DNA from: Pardosa pseudoannulata
Lineage: Eukaryota; Arthropoda; Arachnida; Araneae; Lycosidae
NCBI GenBank assembly: GCA_032207245.1
Contig: CM063509.1
Span: forward strand, 63,305,344-63,369,343
Length of the DNA: 64,000 bases
Direction of reading: 5' to 3'
This document shows positions 10,648 through 21,146 of the stretch, piece by piece (the stretch's first letter is position 1; every line of letters begins with the position of its first letter). A program made the position numbers and the translations under genes. The notes under the pieces are model-generated. The model was given only the letters and a program-made list of their open reading frames with translations. It did no database searches and was not told the origin of the DNA.

Positions 10648-10731
10648 TGTCAGAAGTGGGATTCGAACCCATGCCCGGAAGACCGGACTGCGACCTGAAC
10701 GCAGCGCCTTGGAAAGCTCGGCCATTCTGAC
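10648..10731 (-). tRNA. tRNA-Leu(CAG), G18T/G19T variant
   Basis: ggaaagctcgg; cccat in the T-stem. Confidence 0.62.
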
Positions 10732-10909
10732 ACGCGTTACTTTAAAAAGGGTTTTAATTTCAAACTGATACGAATCAAAATCTAAATAAATTTAATAGTA
10801 CAATATGTTTTAAACAAACTGCATTTAAGGAATAAGATTTAAACTATAGATTTCTTTATTACACTCTGCAGTATAAAAAAAATTAATTAGAAATACTTAT
10901 TTAAACATT

Positions 10910-10993
10910 TGTCAGAAGTGGGATTCGAACCCACGCCCGGAAGACCGGACTGCGACCTGAACGCAACGCCTTGGACCGCTCGGCCATTCTGAC
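10910..10993 (-). tRNA. tRNA-Leu-CAG: tRNA-Leu(CAG)
   Basis: Consensus except gcaacgcc. Confidence 0.88.
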
Positions 10994-11171
10994 ACGCGCT
11001 AGCTTAAAAAGGGTTTTAATTTCAAACTGATACGAATCAAAATCTAAATAAATTTAATAGTACATTATGTTTCAAAGAAACTGCATTTAAGGAATAAGAT
11101 TTAAACTATAGATTTCTTTATTACAATCTGCAGTATAACAAAAATTAATTAGAAATATTTATTTAAACATT

Positions 11172-11255
11172 TGTCAGAAGTGGGATTCGAACCCACGCCC
11201 GGAAGACCGGACTGCGACCTGAACGCAGCGCCTTGGACCGCTCGGCCATTCTGAC
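11172..11255 (-). tRNA. tRNA-Leu-CAG: tRNA-Leu(CAG)
   Basis: Consensus; 5' flank of the catgcgctacc type. Confidence 0.92.
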
Positions 11256-11432
11256 ATGCGCTACCTTAAAAAGGGTTTTAATTTCAAACTCATACGAATA
11301 AAAATCAAAAAAATTTAATTGTACATTATGTTTCAGAGAAACTGCATTTAAGGAATAAGATTTAAACTATAGATTTCTTTATTACAATCTGCAGTATAAC
11401 AAAAATTAATTAGAAATATTTATTTAAACATT

Positions 11433-11516
11433 TGTCAGAAGTGGGATTCGAACCCACGCCCGGAAGACCGGACTGCGACCTGAACGCAGCGCCTTGGACC
11501 GCTCGGCCATTCTGAC
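11433..11516 (-). tRNA. tRNA-Leu-CAG: tRNA-Leu(CAG)
   Basis: Consensus. Confidence 0.92.
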
Positions 11517-11694
11517 ACGCGCTACCTTAAAAAGGGTTTTAATTTCAAACTGATACGAATCAAAATCTAAATAAATTTAATAGTACATTATGTTTCAAAG
11601 AAACTGCATTTAAGGAATAAGATTTAAACTATAGATTTCTTTATTACACTCTGCAGTATAACAAAAATTAATTAGAAATATTTATTTAAACATT

Positions 11695-11778
11695 TGTCAG
11701 AAGTGGGATTCGAACCCACGCCCGGAAGACCGGACTGCGACCTGAACGCAGCGCCTTGGACCGCTCGGCCATTCTGAC
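11695..11778 (-). tRNA. tRNA-Leu-CAG: tRNA-Leu(CAG)
   Basis: Consensus; 5' flank identical in type to that of 11,172. Confidence 0.92.
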
Positions 11779-11955
11779 ATGCGCTACCTTAAAAAGGGTT
11801 TTAATTTCAAACTCATACGAATAAAAATCAAAAAAATTTAATTGTACATTATGTTTCAGAGAAACTGCATTTAAGGAATAAGATTTAAACTATAGATTTC
11901 TTTATTACATTCTGCAGTATAACAAAAATTTATTAGAAATATATTTTTAAACATT

Positions 11956-12039
11956 TGTCAGAAGTGGGATTCGAACCCACGTCCGGAAGACCGGACTGCG
12001 ACCTGAACGCAGCGCCTTGGATCGCTCGGCCATTCTGGC
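11956..12039 (-). tRNA. tRNA-Leu(CAG), G19A/C2 variant
   Basis: Trailer B. Confidence 0.65.
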
Positions 12040-12218
12040 ACGCGCTACCTTAAAAAGGGTTTTAATTTCAAACTGATACGAATCAAAATCTAAATAAATT
12101 TAATAGTACAATATGTTTTAAACAAACTGCATTTAAGGAATAAGATTTAAACTATAGATTTCTTTATTACACTCTGCAGTATAAAAAAAAATTAACTAGA
12201 AATACTTATTTAAACATT

Positions 12219-12302
12219 TGTCAGAAGTGGGATACGAACCCACGCCCGGAAGACCGGACTGTGACCTGAATGCAGCGTCTTGGACCGCTCGGCCATTTTG
12301 AC
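12219..12302 (-). tRNA. tRNA-Leu(CAG), T-loop variant
   Basis: First member of a duplicated 3-unit block. Confidence 0.5.
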
Positions 12303-12480
12303 ACGCGCTACCTTAAAAAGGGTTTTAATTTCAAACTGATACGAATCAAAATCTAAATAAATTTAATAGTACATTATGTTTCAAAGAAACTGCATTTAAG
12401 GAATAAGATTTAAACTATAGATTTCTTTATTACACTCTGCAGTATAACAAAAATTTATTAGAAATATATTTTTAAACATT

Positions 12481-12564
12481 TGTCAGAAGTGGGATTCGAA
12501 CCCACGTCCGGACGACCGGACTGCGACCTGAACGCAGCGCCTTGGATCGCTCGGCCATTCTGGC
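12481..12564 (-). tRNA. tRNA-Leu(CAG), G19A/C2 variant
   Basis: Trailer B; variable arm cggacgaccgg. Confidence 0.62.
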
Positions 12565-12742
12565 ACGCGCTACCTTAAAAAGGGCTTTAATTTCAAATTG
12601 ATACGTATAAAAATCTAAATAAATTTAATAGTACATTATGTTTCAAAGAAACTGCATTTAAGGAATAAGATTTAAACTATAGATTTCTTTATTACAATCT
12701 GCAGTATAAAAAAAATTAATTAGATATATTTATTTAAACATT

Positions 12743-12826
12743 TGTCAGAAGTGGGATTCGAACCCATGCCCGGAAGACCGGACTGCGACCTGAACGCAGC
12801 GCCTTGGAAAGCTCGGCCATTCTGAC
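12743..12826 (-). tRNA. tRNA-Leu(CAG), G18T/G19T variant
   Basis: cccatgcc plus ggaaagctcgg. Confidence 0.62.
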
Positions 12827-13004
12827 ACGCGTTACTTTAAAAAGGGTTTTAATTTCAAACTGATACGAATCAAAATCTAAATAAATTTAATAGTACAATA
12901 TGTTTTAAACAAACTGCATTTAAGGAATAAGATTTAAACTATAGATTTCTTTATTACACTCTGCAGTATAAAAAAAATTAACTAGAAATACTTATTTAAA
13001 CATT

Positions 13005-13088
13005 TGTCAGAAGTGGGATACGAACCCACGCCCGGAAGACCGGACTGTGACCTGAATGCAGCGTCTTGGACCGCTCGGCCATTTTGAC
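13005..13088 (-). tRNA. tRNA-Leu(CAG), T-loop variant
   Basis: Second copy of the 12,219 type, 786 bp away. Confidence 0.5.
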
Positions 13089-13266
13089 ACGCGCTACCTT
13101 AAAAAGGGTTTTAATTTCAAACTGATACGAATCAAAATCTAAATAAATTTAATTGTACATTATGTTTCAAAGAAACTGCATTTAAGGAATAAGATTTAAA
13201 CTATAGATTTCTTTATTACACTCTGCAGTATAACAAAAATTAATTAGAAATATTTATTTAAACATT

Positions 13267-13350
13267 TGTCAGAAGTGGGATTCGAACCCACGCCCGGAAG
13301 ACCGGACTGCGACCTGAACGCAGCGCCTTGGATCTCTCGGCCATTCTGGC
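13267..13350 (-). tRNA. tRNA-Leu(CAG), D-loop/C2 variant
   Basis: ggatctctcgg; trailer A although the 5' flank matches that of 12,481. Confidence 0.6.
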
Positions 13351-13528
13351 ACGCGCTACCTTAAAAAGGGCTTTAATTTCAAATTGATACGTATAAAAAT
13401 CTAAATAAATTTAATAGTACATTATGTTTCAAAGAAACTGCATTTAAGGAATAAGATTTAAACTATAGATTTCTTTATTACAATCTGCAGTATAAAAAAA
13501 ATTAATTAGATATATTTATTTAAACATT

Positions 13529-13612
13529 TGTCAGAAGTGGGATTCGAACCCATGCCCGGAAGACCGGACTGCGACCTGAACGCAGCGCCTTGGAAAGCTC
13601 GGCCATTCTGAC
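13529..13612 (-). tRNA. tRNA-Leu(CAG), G18T/G19T variant
   Basis: Matches 12,743. Confidence 0.62.
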
Positions 13613-13791
13613 ACGCGTTACTTTAAAAAGGGTTTTAATTTCAAACTGATACGAATCAAAATCTAAATAAATTTAATAGTACAATATGTTTTAAACAAAC
13701 TGCATTTAAGGAATAAGATTTAAACTATAGATTTCTTTATTACACTCTGCAGTATAAAAAAAAATTAACTAGAAATACTTATTTAAACATT

Positions 13792-13875
13792 TGTCAGAAG
13801 TGGGATACGAACCCATGCCCGGAAGACCGGACTGTGACCTGAATGCAGCGCCTTGGACCGCTCGGCCATTCTGAC
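13792..13875 (-). tRNA. tRNA-Leu(CAG), T-loop variant
   Basis: ggatacgaacc and anticodon-stem mismatches, but a normal D-arm and acceptor. Confidence 0.55.
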
Positions 13876-14053
13876 ACGCGTTACCTTAAAAAGGGTTTTA
13901 ATTTCAAACTGATACGAATCAAAATCTAAATAAATTTAATAGTACATTATGTTTCAAAGAAACTGCATTTAAGGAATAAGATTTAAACTATAGATTTCTT
14001 TATTACACTCTGCAGTATAACAAAAATTTATTAGAAATATATTTTTAAACATT

Positions 14054-14134
14054 TGTCAGAAGTGGGATTCGAACCCACGGCCGGAAGACCGGACTGTGAC
14101 CTGAACACAGATTGGACCGCTCGGCCATTCTGAC
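14054..14134 (-). pseudogene. tRNA-Leu(CAG), D-stem deletion type
   Basis: 81 bp, gaacacagattgg; trailer B. Confidence 0.6.
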
Positions 14135-14312
14135 ACGCGCTACCTTAAAAAGGGTTTTAATTTCAAACTGATACGAATCAAAATCTAAATAAATTTAATA
14201 GTACATTTTGTTTCAAAGAAACTGCATTTAAGGAATAAGATTTAAACTATAGATTTCTTTATTACACTCTGCAGTATAACAAAAATTAATTAGAAATATT
14301 TATTTAAACATT

Positions 14313-14396
14313 TGTCAGAAGTGGGATTCTAACCCACGACCGGAAGACCGGACTGCGACCTGAACGCAGCGCCTTGGACCGCTCGGCCATTCTGAC
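14313..14396 (-). pseudogene. tRNA-Leu(CAG), B-box mutant
   Basis: Consensus except ggattctaacc in the B box and acgaccgg in the variable arm. Confidence 0.6.
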
Positions 14397-14574
14397 ACGC
14401 GCTACCTTAAAAAGGGTTTTAATTTCAAACTGATACGAATCAAAATCTAAATAAATTTAATAGTACATTATGTTTCAAAGAAACTGCATTTAAGGAATAA
14501 GATTTAAACTATAGATTTCTTTATTACACTCTGCAGTATAACAAAAATTAATTAGAAATATTTATTTAAACATT

Positions 14575-14658
14575 TGTCAGAAGTGGGATTCGAACCCACG
14601 CCCGGAAGACCGGACTGCGACCTGAACGCAGCGCCTTGGACCGCTCGGCCATTCTGAC
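14575..14658 (-). tRNA. tRNA-Leu-CAG: tRNA-Leu(CAG)
   Basis: Consensus. Confidence 0.92.
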
Positions 14659-14836
14659 ACGCGCTACCTTAAAAAGGGTTTTAATTTCAAACTGATACGA
14701 ATCAAAATCTAAATAAATTTAATAGTACATTATGTTTCAAAGAAACTGCATTTAAGGAATAAGATTTAAACTATAGATTTCTTTATTACACTCTGCAGTA
14801 TAACAAAAATTAATTAGAAATATTTATTTAAACATT

Positions 14837-14920
14837 TGTCAGAAGTGGGATTCGAACCCACGCCCGGAAGACCGGACTGCGACCTGAACGCAGCGCCTTG
14901 GACCGCTCGGCCATTCTGAC
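14837..14920 (-). tRNA. tRNA-Leu-CAG: tRNA-Leu(CAG)
   Basis: Consensus. Confidence 0.92.
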
Positions 14921-15098
14921 ACGCGCTACCTTAAAAAGGGTTTTAATTTCAAACTGATACGAATCAAAATCTAAATAAATTTAATAGTACATTATGTTTC
15001 AAAGAAACTGCATTTAAGGAATAAGATTTAAACTATAGATTTCTTTATTACACTCTGCAGTATAACAAAAATTAATTAGAAATATTTATTTAAACATT

Positions 15099-15182
15099 TG
15101 TCAGAAGTGGGATTCGAACCCACGCCCGGAAGACCGGTATGCGAACTGAACGCAGCGCCTTCTATCGCTCGGCCATTCGGGC
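15099..15182 (-). tRNA. tRNA-Leu(CAG), variant
   Basis: Changes ggtatgcgaactgaac, tctatcgctcgg (G19A) and ttcgggc in the acceptor; related to 25,420. Confidence 0.5.
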
Positions 15183-15360
15183 ACGCGCTACCTTAAAAAG
15201 GGTTTTAATTTCAAACTGATACGAATAAAAATCTAAATAAATTTAATAGTACATTATGTTTCAAAGAAACTGCATTTAAGGAATAAGATTTAAACTATAG
15301 ATTTCTTTATTACACTCTGCAGTATAACAAAAATTAATTAGAAATATTTATTTAAACATT

Positions 15361-15444
15361 TGTCAGAAGTGGGATTCGAACCCACGCCCGGAAGACCGGA
15401 CTGCGACCTGAACGCAGCGCCTTGGACCGCTCGGCCATTCTGAC
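15361..15444 (-). tRNA. tRNA-Leu-CAG: tRNA-Leu(CAG)
   Basis: Consensus. Confidence 0.92.
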
Positions 15445-15622
15445 ACGCGCTACCTTAAAAAGGGTTTTAATTTCAAACTGATACGAATCAAAATCTAAAT
15501 AAATTTAATAGTACATTATGTTTCAAAGAAACTGCATTTAAGGAATAAGATTTAAACTATAGATTTCTTTATTACACTCTGCAGTATAACAAAAATTAAT
15601 TAGAAATATTTATTTAAACATT

Positions 15623-15706
15623 TGTCAGAAGTGGGATTCGAACCCACGCCCGGAAGACCGGACTGCGACCTGAACGCAGCGCCTTGGACCGCTCGGCCAT
15701 TCTGAC
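15623..15706 (-). tRNA. tRNA-Leu-CAG: tRNA-Leu(CAG)
   Basis: Consensus. Confidence 0.92.
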
Positions 15707-15884
15707 ACGCGCTACCTTAAAAAGGGTTTTAATTTCAAACTGATACGAATCAAAATCTAAATAAATTTAATAGTACATTATGTTTCAAAGAAACTGCATT
15801 TAAGGAATAAGATTTAAACTATAGATTTCTTTATTACACTCTGCAGTATAACAAAAATTAATTAGAAATATTTATTTAAACATT

Positions 15885-15967
15885 TGTCAGAAGTGGGATT
15901 CGAACCCACGCTGGAAGACCGGACTGCGACCTGAACGCAACGCCTTGGACCGCTCGGCCATTCTGAC
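15885..15967 (-). tRNA. tRNA-Leu(CAG), variable arm shortened
   Basis: 83 bp; acgctggaag in place of acgcccggaag. The same change occurs at 21,932 and 40,954. Confidence 0.75.
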
Positions 15968-16152
15968 ACGCGCTACCTTAAAAAGGGTTTTAATTTCAAA
16001 CTGATACGAATCAAAATCTAAATAAATTTAATAGTACATTATGTTTCAAAGAAACTGCATTTAAGGAATAAGATTTAAACTATAGATTTCTTTATTACAC
16101 TCTGCAGTATTACAAAAAAAATTAATTAAAAATAAAATTTTATTTAAACATT

Positions 16153-16236
16153 TAACAGAAGTGGGATTCGAACCCACGCCCGGAAGACCGGACTGCGACC
16201 TGAACGCAGCGCCTTGGACCGCTCGGCCATTCTGAC
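16153..16236 (-). tRNA. tRNA-Leu(CAG), acceptor variant
   Basis: taacag replaces tgtcag, giving two mismatches at the acceptor end. Confidence 0.65.
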
Positions 16237-16382
16237 ACGCGCTACCTTAAAAAGGGTTTTAATTTCAAACTGATACGAATCAAAATCTAAATAAATTTAA
16301 TAGTACATTATGTTTCAAAGAAACTGCATTTAAGGAATAAGATTTAAACTATAGATTTCTTTATTACACTCTGCAGTATAAC

Positions 16383-16387
16383 AAAAA
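16383..16387 (-). terminator. Pol III T5 terminator of a representative copy
   Basis: The first run of at least four T on the transcribed sense strand lies 27 nt past A73, giving a 3' trailer of about 27 nt plus U residues. Earlier T runs have only three T. In units with ataaaaaaaa before the trailer the run is longer. Confidence 0.75.
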
Positions 16388-16425
16388 TTAATTAGAAATA
16401 TTTATTTAAACATTTGTCAGAAGTG

Positions 16426-16436
16426 GGATTCGAACC
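16426..16436 (-). promoter_or_regulatory. B box of a representative tRNA copy
   Basis: Minus strand GGTTCGAATCC matches the Pol III B-box consensus GGTTCGANTCC exactly. It is kept in nearly all copies, including those with damaged D-arms. Confidence 0.9.
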
Positions 16437-16480
16437 CACGCCCGGAAGACCGGACTGCGACCTGAACGCAGCGCCTTGGA

Positions 16481-16491
16481 CCGCTCGGCCA
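16481..16491 (-). promoter_or_regulatory. A box of a representative tRNA copy
   Basis: Minus strand TGGCCGAGCGG matches the Pol III A-box consensus TRGCNNAGYGG exactly. The same element sits 8-18 bp inside the 5' end of every consensus copy. Confidence 0.9.
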
Positions 16492-16510
16492 TTCTGACAC
16501 GCGCTACCTT

Positions 16511-16515
16511 AAAAA
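16511..16515 (-). terminator. Upstream T5 tract before the tRNA 5' end
   Basis: Sense-strand TTTTT lies 12 nt upstream of the tRNA at 16,415-16,498, and a TTTT lies further upstream at 16,544-16,547. Both would stop polymerase reading through from the neighbouring copy on the right. Inferred role; the tract is conserved in most units. Confidence 0.5.
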
Positions 16516-16676
16516 GGGTTTTAATTTCAAACTGATACGAATCAAAATCTAAATAAATTTAATAGTACATTATGTTTCAAAGAAACTGCATTTAAGGAAT
16601 AAGATTTAAACTATAGATTTCTTTATTACACTCTGCAGTATAACAAAAATTAATTAGAAATATTTATTTAAACATT

Positions 16677-16760
16677 TGTCAGAAGTGGGATTCGAACCCA
16701 CGCCCGGAAGACCGGACTGCGACCTGAACGCAGCGCCTTGGACCGCTCGGCCATTCTGAC
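16677..16760 (-). tRNA. tRNA-Leu-CAG: tRNA-Leu(CAG)
   Basis: Consensus. Confidence 0.92.
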
Positions 16761-16938
16761 ACGCGCTACCTTAAAAAGGGTTTTAATTTCAAACTGATAC
16801 GAATCAAAATCTAAATAAATTTAATAGTACATTATGTTTCAAAGAAACTGCATTTAAGGAATAAGATTTAAACTATAGATTTCTTTATTACACTCTGCAG
16901 TATAACAAAAATTTATTAGAAATATTTATTTAAACATT

Positions 16939-17022
16939 TGTCAGAAGTGGGATTCGAACCCACGCCCGGAAGACCGGACTGCGACCTGAACGCAGCGCCT
17001 TGGACCGCTCGGCCATTCTGAC
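16939..17022 (-). tRNA. tRNA-Leu-CAG: tRNA-Leu(CAG)
   Basis: Consensus. Confidence 0.92.
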
Positions 17023-17205
17023 ACGCGCTACCTTAAAAAGGGTTTTAATTTCAAACTGATACGAATCAAAATCTAAATAAATTTAATAGTACATTATGTT
17101 TCAAAGAAACTGCATTTAAGGAATAAGATTTAAACTAAAGATTTCTTTATTACCCTCTGCAGTATAAAAAAAATTAATTAAAATAGAAATATTTATTTAA
17201 ACATT

Positions 17206-17289
17206 TGTCAGAAGTGGGATTCGAACCCACGCCCGGAAGACCGGACTGCGACCTGAACGCAGCGCCTTGGACCGCTCGGCCATTCTGAC
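17206..17289 (-). tRNA. tRNA-Leu-CAG: tRNA-Leu(CAG)
   Basis: Consensus; trailer carries a 5-bp insertion. Confidence 0.92.
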
Positions 17290-17471
17290 ACGCGCTACCT
17301 TAAAAAGGGTTTTAATTTCAAACTGATACGAATCAAAATCTAAATAAATTTAATAGTACATTTAAGGAATAAGATTTAAACTGCATTTAAGGAATAAGAT
17401 TTAAACTATAGATTTCTTTATTACACTCTGCAGTATAACAAAAATTAATTAGAAATATTTATTTAAACATT

Positions 17472-17555
17472 TGTCAGAAGTGGGATTCGAACCCACGCCC
17501 GGAAGACCGGACTGCGACCTGAACGCAGCGCCTTGGACCGCTCGGCCATTCTGAC
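17472..17555 (-). tRNA. tRNA-Leu-CAG: tRNA-Leu(CAG)
   Basis: Consensus; the spacer on its right... towards lower coordinates (17,360-17,385) holds a short internal duplication. Confidence 0.92.
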
Positions 17556-17733
17556 ACGCGCTACCTTAAAAAGGGTTTTAATTTCAAACTGATACGAATC
17601 AAAATCTAAATAAATTTAATAGTACATTATGTTTCAAAGAAACTGCATTTAAGGAATAAGATTTAAACTATAGATTTCTTTATTACACTCTGCAGTATAA
17701 CAAAAATTAATTAGAAATATTTATTTAAACATT

Positions 17734-17817
17734 TGTCAGAAGTGGGATTCGAACCCACGCCCGGAAGACCGGACTGCGACCTGAACGCAGCGCCTTGGAC
17801 CGCTCGGCCATTCTGAC
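17734..17817 (-). tRNA. tRNA-Leu-CAG: tRNA-Leu(CAG)
   Basis: Consensus. Confidence 0.92.
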
Positions 17818-17995
17818 ACGCGCTACCTTAAAAAGGGTTTTAATTTCAAACTGATACGAATCAAAATCTAAATAAATTTAATAGTACATTATGTTTCAAA
17901 GAAACTGCATTTAAGGAATAAGATTTAAACTATAGATTTCTTTATTACACTCTGCAGTATAACAAAAATTAATTAGAAATATTTATTTAAACATT

Positions 17996-18079
17996 TGTCA
18001 GAAGTGGGATTCGAACCCACGCCCGGAAGACCGGACTGCGACCTGAACGCAGCGCCTTGGATCGCTCGGCCATTCTGGC
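17996..18079 (-). tRNA. tRNA-Leu(CAG), G19A/C2 variant
   Basis: Trailer A, otherwise the variant type seen at 7,503. Confidence 0.68.
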
Positions 18080-18258
18080 ACGCGCTACCTTAAAAAGGGT
18101 TTTAATTTCAAACTGATACGAATCAAAATCTAAATAAATTTAATAGTACATTATGTTTCAAAGAAACTGCATTTAAGGAATAAGATTTAAACTATAGATT
18201 TCTTTATTACACTCTGTTCTCAAATAAAAAATAAATTAGAAATATTTATTTAAACATT

Positions 18259-18342
18259 TGTCAGAAGCGGGATTCGAACCCACGCCCGGAAGACCGGACT
18301 GCGACCTGAACGCAGCGCCTTGGACCGCTCGGCCATTCTGAC
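18259..18342 (-). tRNA. tRNA-Leu-CAG: tRNA-Leu(CAG)
   Basis: Consensus except a T-stem U-G wobble. The spacer has ttctcaaataaaaaataaat, like the right-edge unit at 61,500. Confidence 0.88.
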
Positions 18343-18520
18343 ACGCGCTACCTTAAAAAGGGTTTTAATTTCAAACTGATACGAATCAAAATCTAAATAA
18401 ATTTAATAGTACATTATGTTTCAAAGAAACTGCATTTAAGGAATAAGATTTAAACTATAGATTTCTTTATTACACTCTGCAGTATAACAAAAATTAATTA
18501 GAAATATTTATTTAAACATT

Positions 18521-18604
18521 TGTCAGAAGTGGGATTCGAACCCACGCGTGGAAGACCGGACTGCGACCTGAACGCAGCTCCTTGGACCGCTCGGCCATTC
18601 TGAC
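18521..18604 (-). tRNA. tRNA-Leu-CAG: tRNA-Leu(CAG)
   Basis: Variable arm gcgtggaag and gcagctcc, both shared with edge-type units. Confidence 0.82.
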
Positions 18605-18783
18605 ACGCGCTACCTTAAAAAGGGTTTTTAATTTCAAACTGATACGAATCAAAATCTAAATAAATTTAATAGTACATTATGTTTCAAAGAAACTGCATTT
18701 AAGGAATAAGATTTAAACTATAGATTTCTTTATTACACTCTGCAGTATAACAAAAATTAATTAGAAATATTTATTTAAACATT

Positions 18784-18867
18784 TGTCAGAAGTGGGATTC
18801 GAACCCACGCCCGGAAGACCGGACTGCGACCTGAACGCAGCGCCTTGGACCGCTCGGCCATTCTGAC
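18784..18867 (-). tRNA. tRNA-Leu-CAG: tRNA-Leu(CAG)
   Basis: Consensus. Confidence 0.92.
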
Positions 18868-19045
18868 ACGCGCTACCTTAAAAAGGGTTTTAATTTCAAA
18901 CTGATACGAATCAAAATCTAAATAAATTTAATAGTACATTATGTTTCAAAGAAACTGCATTTAAGGAATAAGATTTAAACTATAGATTTCTTTATTACAC
19001 TCTGCAGTATAACAAAAATTAATTAGAAATATTTATTTAAACATT

Positions 19046-19129
19046 TGTCAGAAGTGGGATTCGAACCCACGCCCGGAAGACCGGACTGCGACCTGAACGC
19101 AGCGCCTTGGACCGCTCGGCCATTCTGAC
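19046..19129 (-). tRNA. tRNA-Leu-CAG: tRNA-Leu(CAG)
   Basis: Consensus. Confidence 0.92.
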
Positions 19130-19307
19130 ACGCGCTACCTTAAAAAGGGTTTTAATTTCAAACTGATACGAATCAAAATCTAAATAAATTTAATAGTACA
19201 TTATGTTTCAAAGAAACTGCATTTAAGGAATAAGATTTAAACTATAGATTTCTTTATTACACTCTGCAGTATAACAAAAATTAATTAGAAATATTTATTT
19301 AAACATT

Positions 19308-19391
19308 TGTCAGAAGTGGGATTCGAACCCACGCCCGGAAGACCGGACTGCGACCTGAACGCAGCGCCTTGGACCGCTCGGCCATTCTGAC
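19308..19391 (-). tRNA. tRNA-Leu-CAG: tRNA-Leu(CAG)
   Basis: Consensus; 5' flank has a 5-bp duplication (caaacaaaactg). Confidence 0.92.
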
Positions 19392-19574
19392 ACGCGCTAC
19401 CTTAAAAAGGGCTTTAATTTCAAACAAAACTGATACGAATCAAAATCTAAATAAATTTAATAGTACATTATGTTTCAAAGAAACTGCATTTAAGGAATAA
19501 GATTTAAACTATAGATTTCTTTATTACACTCTGCAGTATAACAAAAATTAATTAGAAATATTTATTTAAACATT

Positions 19575-19658
19575 TGTCAGAAGTGGGATTCGAACCCACG
19601 CCCGGAAGACCGGACTGCGACCTGAACGCAGCGCCTTGGACCGCTCGGCCATTCTGAC
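19575..19658 (-). tRNA. tRNA-Leu-CAG: tRNA-Leu(CAG)
   Basis: Consensus. Confidence 0.92.
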
Positions 19659-19836
19659 ACGCGCTACCTTAAAAAGGGTTTTAATTTCAAACTGATACGA
19701 ATCAAAATCTAAATAAATTTAATAGTACATTATGTTTCAAAGAAACTGCATTTAAGGAATAAGATTTAAACTATAGATTTCTTTATTACACTCTGCAGTA
19801 TAACAAAAATTAATTAGAAATATTTATTTAAACATT

Positions 19837-19920
19837 TGTCAGAAGTGGGATTCGAACCCACGCCCGGAAGACCGGACTGCGACCTGAACGCAGCGCCTTG
19901 GACCGCTCGGCCATTCTGGC
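19837..19920 (-). tRNA. tRNA-Leu(CAG), C2 variant
   Basis: Consensus except the C2/A71 acceptor mismatch. Confidence 0.82.
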
Positions 19921-20097
19921 ACGCGCTATTTTAAAAGGGTTTTAATTTCAAACTGATACGAATCAAAATCTAAATAAATTTAATAGTACATTATGTTTCA
20001 AAGAAACTGCATTTAAGGAATAAGATTTAAACTATAGATTTCTTTATTACACTCTGCAGTATAACAAAAATTAATTAGAAATATTTATTTAAACATT

Positions 20098-20181
20098 TGT
20101 CAGAAGTGGGATTCGAACCCACGCCCGGAAGACCGGACTGCGACCTGAACGCAGCGCCTTGGACCGCTCGGCCATTCTGAC
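20098..20181 (-). tRNA. tRNA-Leu-CAG: tRNA-Leu(CAG)
   Basis: Consensus. Confidence 0.92.
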
Positions 20182-20359
20182 ACGCGCTACCTTAAAAAGG
20201 GTTTTAATTTCAAACTGATACGAATCAAAATCTAAATAAATTTAATAGTACATTATGTTTCAAAGAAACTGCATTTAAGGAATAAGATTTAAACTATAGA
20301 TTTCTTTATTACACTCTGCAGTATAACAAAAATTTATTAGAAATATATTTTTAAACATT

Positions 20360-20443
20360 TGTCAGAAGTGGGATTCGAACCCACGCCCGGAAGACCGGAC
20401 TGCGACCTGAACGCAGCGCCTTGGACCGCTCGGCCATTCTGAC
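20360..20443 (-). tRNA. tRNA-Leu-CAG: tRNA-Leu(CAG)
   Basis: Consensus body with trailer B, a recombinant unit. Confidence 0.92.
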
Positions 20444-20622
20444 ACGCGCTACCTTAAAAAGGGTTTTAATTTCAAACTGATACGAATCAAAATCTAAATA
20501 AATTTAATAGTACATTATGTTTCAAAGAAACTGCATTTAAGGAATAAGATTTAAACTATAGATTTCTTTATTACACTCTGCAGTATAAAAAAAAATTAAT
20601 TAGAAATATTTATTTAAACATT

Positions 20623-20706
20623 TGTCAGAAGTGGGATTCGAACCCACGCCCGGAAGACCGGACTGCGACCTGAACGCAGCGCCTTGGACCGCTCGGCCAT
20701 TCTGAC
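20623..20706 (-). tRNA. tRNA-Leu-CAG: tRNA-Leu(CAG)
   Basis: Consensus. Confidence 0.92.
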
Positions 20707-20884
20707 ACGCGATACCTTAAAAAGGGTTTTAATTTCAAACTGATACGAATCAAAATCTAAATAAATTTAATAGTACATTATGTTTCAAAGAAACTGCATT
20801 TAAGGAATAAGATTTAAACTATAGATTTCTTTATTACACTCTGCAGTATAACAAAAATTAATTAGAAATATTTATTTAAACATT

Positions 20885-20968
20885 TGTCAGAAGTGGGATT
20901 CGAACACACGCCCGGAAGACCGGACTGCGACCTGAACGCAGCGCCTTGGACCGCTCGGCCATTCTGAC
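20885..20968 (-). tRNA. tRNA-Leu(CAG), B-box edge mutation
   Basis: Consensus except cgaacacacg, which changes the first T-stem base pair by the loop. Confidence 0.78.
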
Positions 20969-21146
20969 ACGCGCTACCTTAAAAAGGGTTTTAATTTCAA
21001 ACTGATACGAATCAAAATCTAAATAAATTTAATAGTACATTATGTTTCAAAGAAACTGCATTTAAGGAATAAGATTTAAACTATAGATTTCTTTATTACA
21101 CTCTGCAGTATAACAAAAATTTATTAGAAATATATTTTTAAACATT

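Larger units (their letters stand above)
1227..14396 (-). repeat. Regular array zone with mixed subtypes and higher-order repeats
   Basis: Unbroken 261-262 bp units fall into recurring subtypes: consensus; G19A plus C2 acceptor variant; G18T D-loop variant; G18T/G19T variant; GAG anticodon variant; gatacgaac T-loop variant; and a 3-bp deletion variant. Subtypes recur in fixed order locally, giving multimeric repeats of 2, 3 and 5 units. Confidence 0.9.
16415..16498 (-). tRNA. tRNA-Leu-CAG: tRNA-Leu(CAG), reference copy
   Basis: This copy serves as the reference for the consensus. It is a cytoplasmic leucine tRNA gene reading CUG codons, 84 bp including A73. Acceptor, D, anticodon, variable and T stems all pair without mismatch. 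There is no intron and no CCA. The A box and B box are perfect, and the anticodon complement is at 16,462-16,464. Neighbouring copies on both sides have the same orientation, 262 bp apart. Identification as leucine rests on the anticodon, the long variable arm and A73. Confidence 0.95.
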
